DNA of 64,000 nt from Odontocerum albicorne (Eukaryota; Arthropoda; Insecta; Trichoptera; Odontoceridae): positions 34,216,480 through 34,280,479 of the forward strand of contig OX463842.1 of NCBI GenBank assembly GCA_949825065.1, read 5' to 3'. This document shows, one piece after another, positions 10,812 through 22,800 of this stretch. Positions within the stretch are counted from its first letter, which is position 1. Every line of letters starts with the position of its first letter. Under the pieces are notes generated by a model. It was given only the letters and a program-made list of their open reading frames with translations. It had not been told where the DNA came from and ran no database searches. Both the position numbers and the translations under genes were made by a program.

Positions 10812-13800
10812 CTAAAATATAAAAATTGTTCATTTTTTAAATCTAAAAAGTTTTGAATTCTACGGTACTTATTGCTGAAGATAACGTTTGGGGCTAGAAC
10901 ATACACTTATTTTAGTTGTGATTCTAGGAAGTGAAACGAAAAATTCTATAAGCCAAGTAAAGGGTCTTTCAAATTGAGAGGTTTTTATAGTTCTATTTTT
11001 TTTTATTCTTTAATAAAACACACAACTTGCTTTCATTTCAAAAAACTCTTTATTGGTCATTGAGGTATAATGTATGACATTTAAACACAAAAAACAATAT
11101 CCGCCAAATGTCCACCTCTTGCACTCCACAAATGTCCACTCTTTTGTCAAAATTTTCGATGACATTTTGGCATAATTGCGGTTCTAGCTCACCAATAATG
11201 CAAATAATTTCGTCCTTCAGCTCAGGAATTGATTGGGGGTCATTTTTATAGACCAGGATTTTCACATAACCCCAGAGAAAATAGTCCAGCGGTGTCAGAT
11301 TGCATGATCTTGGTGGCCAATTAACATCATCGTTTCCGGAGATTACAAAACATAAAATAATTCAACAAGTTGAACGCGTTGCTGTATTGTATACGACTCC
11401 ATTTTTATAAATGTCACACATTACATAGAGGAGCCCTTGTAACCTTAGTTTCTGGATGACCCTCGTCCTTTACTGCAGTCATGACAAATGTCCATATGTC
11501 TTCAGTAAGATACAGGCAAAAGCTACTTTATTGCAGTCATGACAAATGTCAGCAACAAATCTAGATCAATTTAATTTTAATTTCCACTTGATGTACCTTT
11601 TTTGTGTCTTGTTTTTTCATATATTACGTATACATATTATATGATACATACTTGTCATGTAAATAAAGATAAAAAAAATATGTGCTGGTTTAATATTACC
11701 TGCAGCGGACATGAAAGTAGGAAGCCAGTCAGTGATATGCATCAGCTCATTAGATACCCTGGGGGTGTCTTGCAGGGTCCTGCCCCATATACAGGCTGGT
11801 ACACGCATCGCCCCTTCCCAAAGAGTAGCTTTTATCTGGAATTTATGTTATCAATTAATATCTCAGGAAAGTAATAAATTAAGATAGATAATTTTCTTAA
11901 TCTCATTTAGCAAAATGTTGAAACTTCAATATATCAGAAGTATCGGCTATATATTTGTGGTACTCCATTTTAGAAAAAAATCTTTGTTATTCCACTAATT
12001 AAGTTAATCCTCCGAGACGTATTTGTACATCCTATTTCAAGGCTCTCTTCAAGCAGGAGGATAAGATCATTCAGATATATGTACACCATTCCGCCTGAAG
12101 AGAGGCTCGACATAGAATGTAGAAACACGTATCGCAGGAATTAATGTAAATAGTGTAAAAAACAAGTTATTTACTATTAAATATTTAAATATCAGTTAGC
12201 AAAACACTTGAGTAAAGACTAATGTCTGTTTTATTTTATAGTCTCATATTCCTTGAGTAACATAATTGAACATTAATTTAAATTGAAGCTATATACTCGT
12301 AGGTACATATTTATACCCAACTACAGGATGACTACAGTAAAAATGTATTGAACTACAGGATGGCTATAGTAAAACTGTATTGAATTACAGGATGACTACA
12401 GTAAAACAAATATTCATTCCGTCACCTTTTTTGTATCGTTGGATTGGAAACTTTTGAATGTTAATACGTGTACGTAGTGTATCAATCTTCAATCTTTACT
12501 TTTAAACCCAAAATCTATAAATTTGTTAATATGGAGTTTGTATGGACTTTCGTGTATTGAATGTATACCACTTTTATTGTGTATATCACAATATGGTGGG
12601 TATATTGCAATGTGCCAATCTATTCCTACTAGCCAGAAAGATAGTATAGAGGTCATAAGTGGAAACCAGACTGAAACACTTTTTAAAATAAATTGGGTCT
12701 TAACGGGAATCGAAACCAGTAATCTGTGGGTTGAAAGTTTATCAACAAGACCATGGAGGTGTCGTGTGAACAAACTTAAAATTGTTTGAGTAACGCATTT
12801 CTGGGTGAATAGAACATTAAAAAAATGTGGAGTGTCCATATCGTTGGCCTAACTATAAAAACACGTAACTCCAGAGGAGTAACTTTACAGGAGAGATCAA
12901 AAACGTCACAGTTTGTCTTATGTAAACTAAAACATTGTTTTTTCAATATATCTGATTGATAAAAAACAATGTCTTTACCAATCAGATATATTTAAAAAAC
13001 AATGTTTGAGTTTACACAGGACAAACTGTGACGTTTTTGCTCTCTCCTGTAAAGTTACTCATATGGAGTTACGTGTTCTTATGGTTAGGTCAACTATGTA
13101 ATTGTTTAAAATATAACAAGACATTATTAGAAAAATAAAATATTTTCAAGTATAAGCAGAGTGCATTTTAAAATGCACGTCGCTGAAGCTGCAATGTGGG
13201 TCAATGCCGATGAGATAATAGTATACAGTTAGCACGTAAATAATATAACAATTAGGTAATTACTAACAATTTAAGGTTTGTTGATATTTAGTATAAAAAG
13301 TCAGTACTTTTGACGTCGATTCACAACTATTTTTTAGGAAATTTGAATCATAAAACACATTACTCACAACTCTATCGCTTTAAGATAATGATAGTGAACA
13401 GTGGTGGAACTAGATATTTTAGCGCCGCAGGTAGAAAAAAATGCGCATCTTACATATCTTGAATCTTTTATAGAGATTTTTTTATTAAACATGGATAGAT
13501 GTAGGCATGTATACATAACATGCTTATAAATATCAAGTTTAGCTATGTACTTACTAACAATTCCATCTTAAACTATATATTACAGTAATACTGCGATTTT
13601 CAAGTACCTACGAACTACATACACTTATTTCGTTCATTCGTCTAGTATTCTATTGATAATATGCCTAAACTTAATAAGCTTTCTTATTTCAATGTTGACC
13701 TAAGGTAGTTTTTAATTAATTTTATTATGCTAAAGCTGCGTTTAGCTGAAACTACTGGTTCTCGACACACGAAAATTGACCATTTTTATTTTTGTACATT

Positions 13801-16800
13801 CATCGAAGCTCCAGTTCAACACAAGAAAATAGACCATTTTTATTTTTTTACATTCATCGAAGCTCCAGTTCAACGCAGTTCAGTTCAATCTGAGCTATGC
13901 CCGGGGCTCCTGCTCTTCTTATCCATATATTACGAGTATATTACATTTTCGTTGTATACAGTACAACCTGGTAGACTTATTGCCGTGTGGTAATATGTTC
14001 CAACCAACCAGAAAGATGTACATAAAAGAGGCCTGAAGTGAAAACCAGACTGGGTTTTTTTTTTAAATATCTGGGTTCCAGCGGGAAACAAATTCGCAAC
14101 CTCCGGTCTGGGATACTGGCGTCTTTGCAATTGCTGTTTCATGAGCAATGTGGAACATACGAAATTTACAATTATGTTTATTGTATTCCTACGAAAAAAA
14201 TATGAAAACAGGTCCAATAAAAATAGGTTAATGAGCTTAAGTTCTTAAATCTGTATTGGTCGAAATTTGATATTTTCCGTTGAAATTTATAAATAGAGGC
14301 AAGAACGCTGTGGGATCTTCGCTAAAAATGTTCTCAATACGATTCAATACCAAAGTGAATAAATACAGTTTTCAATTAGAATTATAAGAATATACGTTTA
14401 ATAATAGTAATAATAAAAGGGCAATCTATATAGCGCCGTTTAAAAAGCAAACTCTCATCAATAAGGCTCTAACAAAGTATTCGAAACCACCATTATTGAC
14501 AGATTAAAAATATTTCACAATATACGAGTATATACAAATAAACCTTTCTAGTTTTTCAAATATAGTCTATACTTATATTTCAAATATAAAAATTTCAAAT
14601 ATAGCGATAGTCATAAATTCGGTTTTAGATGAAGTGTGTTGTTAACATAACGTTATAAATTTTGAAAGGATCTCTCAAAAGGGATGTCTTTAAGTGCTTC
14701 CAAAAGCTGCACACGCCACGCATATCTCTAAACCTAAGAGACCATTCCATGTCACAGGACTAGCACCGGGAACAGCTTTATCATGATACCCTACCCTATT
14801 GGATCAATTTGGAACAACTGATTTATTAGATGAAGAAGAAATCTACATTGAAGTTCTACTTCTTTCTTTACAAAATTTTCTTTTATGTTTTTTAACTATA
14901 GGCTAATTTTTAATATTTTTTTTAGGTTCCACTTAACTCTTATTCAAATTCACTCTATTGAAATACAAAGCATTGATAAGTACTTGAATTTCCCACCCGA
15001 TTTTCGTATCAACCAGAATCTCAAATAATGTACGATTCCCATCAAATATAAAGTGACACAGAGAAGTACCTACAAGTATTAAACCGCTTGTTCGTGGTTT
15101 TGTATCGGCAAACAGGAAAGGCGTGGCTACAGTACAAGATTGAAGGCTGTTCAATTGAACCCATCGAGAACACAATGGGTTTAGTTATTGTATAGTCAAG
15201 AGACGACGCAGCTCGGGTACTCGTTACTCAATACGATTAGGGCCTTTAATCGGATGGGACAGGTTATTTTGAAATAGAATTTTGTTAAAAAGATGAAAGA
15301 AGAAACGATGATTGCATGCGTGTTGTTCGTGTGTGAATAGAGTTGACCAATTATTAGTTGAACCACTCTGAACAGTGGATACAATGTCATCATTGATTAT
15401 GTCCCAGATGGGTGCATTATGTTAATGTTTACATTAGTTAGCGTCGTTTATATATTTCTCATTGAGTGATGATATAAAAATATAGTATTCAGAAGCATTA
15501 TATATTTTTTTATGATCTTGTTCTGGCACCAGTGGGAAGCTAAAGAAACTGTGGGCTGTATAAGACCTTATGACATTTTCATAATGATTGTAGTTATCAA
15601 CTTAAGCTAATAAATTATAAATCTATACTGTAGTTATCCATTCTCATTGGATCTTAAACGAAATTTCGTGTTTAAGTTATTTTAATTAATATGAACAAAC
15701 CTATTTTGAATCTAAAAAAAAGAAATTGTTCATTTTGTGGTGTCAATGTTAATTGATTTTTAAGTTTAATTAAATTAATTTAACACTAGTTTGCTTTGTA
15801 TTCACCTCTATTTTATCAATTGACTTCGCTACCGGTTTCGAACATCTTTGTCCTTTTCATCTCACAACTTAACATTTCACTGCATAAACATTTGGCGGGA
15901 TTTTTAACAGGTGGCAATCTCTTCCAACCAACCATACAAAAAGAAAGTAAATGAATTAATATGGTAAAAATATATTTAATTTGTACGAAATTAATGAACA
16001 AAACAAATAAAAATAAATGTGATCGGTGGAAAGGAAAGGAAAATCTAAATTACAGCATGTTATATATGTTGACTTGAAATACAAAGAGTATTTTCAGTCG
16101 ATTTTTAAAACACGCCAATGACGGAGTGAGTCCAACAATTTTGCTTATTAACGAAACTATTTAAATGGAAATGTGCCTCGTGACTCATTATCAATTTGCA
16201 GTGGAATACATTGTAATTGTCTGTGATTTTTAACTTTGCGATGAAGTTGGTGTTTGTCTTTGGGATGAAGTTGTTGCATCAAATGGATCTTATAAAGATG
16301 GAAATGCAAATCAGTATGTGAAATTCGCTCTAGTAGTAATTTAGTAGCGCGTCTTCTGCTCGACTTCTCTGGTTGTTCTTCAACACTCGCGTCTACACGA
16401 GCAAGATTGATGTTAGATTGACTGATCTGTAGTTTTTCTGTACGTCTTGCATTTGCCACAGATCCCAGGGCAGGTGTAGTAGGACTTGTAACTGCGTTGG
16501 AAATTCGCTCGTATTTTATTTGAGTTCGAATAATTGATTTATTGTTTTGAAAGTAAATCGTGACAATTTTCGCACGTTGTGTTATTGTATATCGCTCTAT
16601 ATTAAATATCTTACTTTAGACCTCTAAAATAACCAAATTAAAAATAACAATTAACAAAACAGTTACAAATTTTTCAAATAGAAAAGCTACTTGTATGCCA
16701 CCCTAGATTTATTTTAAATCTAGGGTGCATAAGGCATAACGAGGAAAGTTAATTGCCAATCGTCAATTTCACCAAGATCGATGAAACTGGTAAGTTAACC

Positions 16801-19800
16801 AGAGTAATTCAATATTTTAAATGATAAATTTGTTTTTTATCGATAGTAGGTATTATTACTATTTTAATTGATTATTATTTTCAGTTAACGTTGGATAATT
16901 TATTTTCAAGCAAGCAAACAATATCTTTATTTTATCCCTATAAATATAATGTAAATTTTAAAATTAATCACTCTTTTAATGTTCGTGGAATTTCATAATA
17001 ATATTTGTGATAAATTTACTTCGTAAATTCCACTAAAGCTTCAACCTCTTTGTAAAACAAACTAACATTAATTCTAATACATAACCTATTTAACTTAAAT
17101 GTTGTATGAAGGATGCGTGGGAAAGGTAGTTATAGTGGAAATATTAAAGGGAGGGCTGACGTTTTTTGGAATATAATGTTGATAATATTTTCTATAGGTT
17201 AATTGCGTTTTGGATTTTTAAATTTGAATTAAATTATGAAATATTTATTTTGAAGTAGCAACCTTCTTTACTTTCGACTGACAAAGGTAGCGTCACTGAT
17301 ATTAACTTCTTATAAATATATTACATCATATTGTATAACATGCATTATCATTAAATTTTAGATTTGTCGGCTCGTATTGCGTAAATAATTTTGAATTGTA
17401 CATATGGATGCTAGTTATTTTGTCACTGTGAAATTTTTTATTGACGATGAATTTATACGGTACTGTAACACTTTCCTAATGAATCAACAAAAAATACATT
17501 TATGATTATGATGCAATTTTATTACAAAGACCTTCTACTGGATTAATCGTTAACTCCAAAGAATCGTAAATTATTGAAATATAGTAGAATGTAATTTATG
17601 GATATCGGTCTTATTAATCGAGAGTTTTGTTCAAGTCGGGTGTGTAATTTTATGGTTATATCAACTTCCTTTGAATTCAAGGGACGTTACAAATCATTGG
17701 AATACATCGACAACAATTATAATTTAGTCCATGTTGGGAAATAATATTAAAATATTGTAGTTACAAAATATTAAAATAATTAACTATAAATAAATACACT
17801 GAACTTGATGTATAAGAGTTAAAATGATAAAGATAATTTGATATGCAGAAAAAATAATATTGTAGAATGAAATCATAAGGTAAAAGGAATTTATTTTTGG
17901 AATTCATTTTTTTTTTGTTTTAATTTATATTTACATCCACTATCGAAACATGCACATGGGTATATTGTATTGTATTACACTTTCTTTGTTTTAAGTGGCG
18001 AGCTTTTTGACATATAGCAATATCTTCCAACCAACCAGAAAAATGTTTTATACGAGTAGACCTTAAGTGAAAACACGACTGGAATCCTTTTAAAAAAATC
18101 TTAATTTCAACGGGAATTGAACCCGCAACTTCCGGGTTGGGAGACCAGAGTTTTACCAACTAGACTACGGAGGTCGTCTTCGGTTATAGTGATGCTTACA
18201 GTTATGTGATCGAAACTGTAATAATTTAATTGGTAGCACGATTCTATTTTTTTGAAGAACTGAAAAAGTATCTAATTCAATGCCGCAGCTGCCACCTCCC
18301 TACTTTTAGTCAACTTTTTTTAAAAATGTTTTAATCTTTTGATAAAAATGGGTTCCATCTTCGGTTTAGAGCGCCCTTAACGAAAGTCTTCTCTCTGAAC
18401 AACGTAACATAAATTGTCCTTTAATTATTATAAGTATTAAAATATCTTAAAAAAAGTTTAATTCGGTATATTAATTTATATATACATGTCATTACAAAAA
18501 AAATGTTCATTAAATTCTACTCACCCCTCTGAATGGCCAGTTGGAGCCAGTATTGGCGTGTTCCCCGAAAGTTGGAGATCCATTGTCCGACACGAACACA
18601 ATCAGGGAATTATCCAGCATGTTCTTCAGTTCTAAGGCGCGTATCACTCGACCGATACCTTCGTCTAGTTTATTCACCATAGCTTGTAAGAAAAAATAAT
18701 AATTAGAACTTTTAATATGTTATGTTGACAGATTTTAAATATTGACACGCTTATCAAAATATTTAAATTTGATACGATTGGAAACATATTTTTTTGAATT
18801 ATTACTCATTGTGTATTATAATTCAGAGAATATCACTCGATGTTTCAGGCTGATCGCAAAGCCCATCTATACTATGTGTATTCAGAGTATATCACTCGAT
18901 GTTTCAGGCTGATCGCAAAGCCCATCTATACTATGTGTATTCAGAGTATATCACTCGATGTTTCAGGCTGATCGCAAAGCCCATCTATACTATGTGTATT
19001 CAGAGTATATCACTCGATGTTTCAGGCTGATCGCAAAGCCCATCTATACTATGATTTATAATTTCTTCAAACTTTCCAGTAATGTGTTACAACTATGCAA
19101 ATCTCATCAATATGATACATACTCATACATACCATCACGCCATTTTCCTGTTGGGGAAGGCAGAAAAAATCGAATGGCAGACTATCATAACCAAATGCAC
19201 CTCCTTTGCCTCTTCTACATTCATACACCTTATCATACAACTCCTACGATTTTTCTGACTTTATACATTTCCTTCTTTTAAAATATCATTCACTCGATCT
19301 AACCATATTTTCCTTAGTTTTCGTCTATCACGCCTTTCCCTCACATTTGCACTATATATTTGTTTTGTTAGTATTTCTTCATTTATCGTTATACATATCC
19401 AAACCAAGTTCACATAATCTTTCATGTTCTTCTTCTTCTTCATCTTATTTTAGTGTTATGGTCCTGCATCATTGTTTGCCTCTTGTGATGTCGACTGCCA
19501 GCTGTCTTTCCATCTTTTGGGAGGTCGTCCTGGAGGTCTGCTTGCTTGGGGGATACTGTCTCTGGGAATTCTCACGGCTCTTGGTTCCGCCATTCTGGAT
19601 ACGTGTTCGTTCCAGAACTTTCTTCTCTGTCGTCCCCATCTCATAATATCTTCAACTTCGCACGTTCTTCGGATTTCTGTGCATCGTACTCTATCACGAA
19701 GGGTTTTGCCAGCGATACTCCTGAGTACCTTCATTTCGCTGGTTCGAATGTGCATAATGTGCAATAATGACCTCTATGGCGAAGTACATGAACAATCACA

Positions 19801-22800
19801 AAAGGACGCAGCTATTTCCGAATGTTTAAAGAACACTATATGGAAAACGAGCATATGAACATCCAAAGCAAGGTGAGGATATACAAGACCTGTGTCCGCC
19901 CCATAATGACATACAGCATAGAGTCCAGAGCCGACACTGTCAGAACCAAAAAAATCTTTCATGTTGAAAATTGTAAAGCATTTTAACTTAAATTTTCTCA
20001 TGTCAAAAAATACCTCAAGGAAACTTATATTTTTTTCAGTACAAACGTTTTTCGTTTAATTTGTCTAAAATAAATTGCTTTATAAAAAAATATGAATGTT
20101 TACGTCACTGCCAAAATCTACACGATCCGTTAGAATTTCGTGCCATTCTGCAGCGGATGTACTTGTATGTGAGGCAGATAAGATGTATGATGAATTGAAG
20201 CCTTAAGTACGTGTGAATTTATCAGCATTTCCTTCATTTGCCATCCACCATATACTTCATCTTGAGTAGTCTAAGAGAAACTCCACCAGGGGGCTGTTTT
20301 CACTGTCAAGTGCCAAGTAAAGAAGCAAATCAGAAGTTGAATTAAAATATTTCTTAAGTTCTTCAGTGTAACATATGTGCTCCTTGCTTTTGTAATTCAC
20401 GATGCGTCTCGTCTTGAATACGTCTAACATCGGTTTCTCCATCAAACTTAGCTCATTTCTGGAGCTCGAAGTATGAATCTCAACAGAATTAAAATTAAAG
20501 TATTTATTAAGTGTATACCAGCATATTTTCTTCTATTGGCATCCACAATGTGCCTCATCTTGAAGACAGTCTCCGGGGGCGCCTCCAGTAGACTACCCTC
20601 GTTCCCGGAGTGTGGCGCCAGGTGGGCTAGATACAAGAATAACGGGACGCGATTGTCGTGATCGTTGATTACTGGAAAACACATTTGAATTTAATACATT
20701 AGTTTTAAATACAGTAATAATATTGACACAAGGATTATTAGTTCTTTTTCGTCTCTGAAGATAATGGAGACGAAGGAATCAGTTATGCAGAGATATACGC
20801 TATTTTATATACAGGTCCCAGTCAAATACAAAACTATGAAAATCTATAACTGATGAACCCTGTCAACTTTTCCGCTATTCTTCATCTTCTTAATTTTAAC
20901 CATGACACATGGACCTCTCTGACATTTTGTCCTATCATTGCTTAATAAATATCGAATCAAGCTTTTTTGACATTAATTCATCCAGCCCCACTCAAATGAA
21001 ACATTAGCTTTATGTAAAAAATCAATAATTATATGATGATAACAGGCGAGATTAAGAATTGAAGAACGTTCATCAATTCTCTAAAAGCAAAAGTGCCTTC
21101 GTTGTATATTTGATGTGGCTCGGCTCACTCCGATGGCGCCAACAAATCAATCAATAAATCAAAGGTAAATCAAAGCAACAAATCAATAAATCAAAGCAAC
21201 TAATCAATCAATAAATCATAAAATATTTCTGAACTTGAGAACTTAAGTTTAAAAAAGGTAAGGCATATTAATATTTTTTAAATTTTATAAAATTAACGGT
21301 TTTTTTAAGTATGTGAGCCCACAAAAATAACACTTCCGAAAGAATCACATAAATTCAACAGACAATTCTGCTTTATCTCACATATTCTTCATGACAAAGA
21401 CAAATTCCCAAACCTCAAGCAGAAGGAAATTCTTTAGAATCTTTTGTGAACTATCCCTGAGATTTTTTTTACTGAAATAATCGACGTAAAAGATCAATTC
21501 AATTTATTAGGTATCCTTTAAAATGTTATTATTTTGGATAAGTATTTTCCAAATATTAAAGATGCACGTTCTCATTATGTTTGGCATCGATACTATTTTT
21601 TGTAGTGAATCTGTCACGGATTTATGAATCAAGATTCAGGAATTAAAATTAAAAATGTTTTTTCAACATAAAAAAAGTAACAGTCAACTTACCGTTAATA
21701 GCTTCGTTAGTATAGAGATCCGTTGCGTAAGTCCCCGTGTCCTCCCATGAAGGGGTTGTATTTCGGTACAAGTCGAAACCGAACATGAACGAATCTCCAA
21801 ACTGGAATCAAAAGCAAAAAGTTAAATGATTCAAATACTCGAAAGATAAAATTATTTTTACAATTTTTTTTATTCATAATGAACAATTATGTTCTGTCAG
21901 TAAAAAAAAATGTTTAATCGTATTTAAAGTGTATGATATGAGTTTTATTTAATAATTAATACACATAAACAAAATTGACTATCTGCTAAAATTATATAAT
22001 TCATATTTGATCATAAATCAACACTTTGTTTAATGTGATAAATTAGATTTGCATTGATTCCCCGGTCTCGTGTTAACATATGCTTGATACCTCTTTTAAA
22101 AAGGACATATTATTGACCTTTAGTAAATATTGTTATAAACAATTCAACCTTTAAACGATAGTCTCCTGATTTTTGATTCCTAGTTTCTAGCATGGACATC
22201 GAAAATATGTCTGATTTCTGACGTCTCGTCATCAATGTGCAGTGAAGTGTCAGATTTTGATATATTAATCTGGACACCAACTGTTCGTAGTCTCCGGGCA
22301 CAAATATTGGGTGTTAACAAAAATTGTGTCCGTTTTTTTCCAAGTTAAAAATGAGCACCAAAAGTAAAACAAAATGGTAAATGTTGTACGTCATTCGAAA
22401 GAAAAATTTCTGCTCTACGAGATATTGTGTTTGCTTTTACGTTACATATATTATTTTATTTGATTACAAGTCTTCAAAATGGAATGTCAAGAAGACGAAT
22501 GTGAGCATTTTCGACACCTCCTTCTGTTCGCGTTCAATCGAGAGAATAAAGCTGCCAAAGCTGCTCGCGATATTTGCGAAGTGTACGGTGAAGATGCTAT
22601 GAATAAAACGACAGCTTGTCGTTGGTTTTTGCGTTTCAAAGACGGTTATTTCGACCTGAAAGACATGGAGCGTTCCGGACGACCAGTGGACTTCGATGAA
22701 GACCGCTTAAACCATATTATTCATAAAGAAAAAAAAAACGGACACAACTTATGTTAACGTCTAATATATTAAGTAATTTGCAGGATTCTTCAGGGGTTTT

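Noticed and set aside
14933..15175. 80-residue minus-strand frame
   Set aside because: No domain recognised, no splice context, and not longer than chance frames here.
20257..20445. Independent small protein on the minus strand
   Set aside because: It aligns with decayed duplicates of sulfatase exon D.
20448..20684. 78-residue open frame taken as one protein
   Set aside because: Its first part is sulfatase exon D; the remainder is read-through into the intron and the duplicate.
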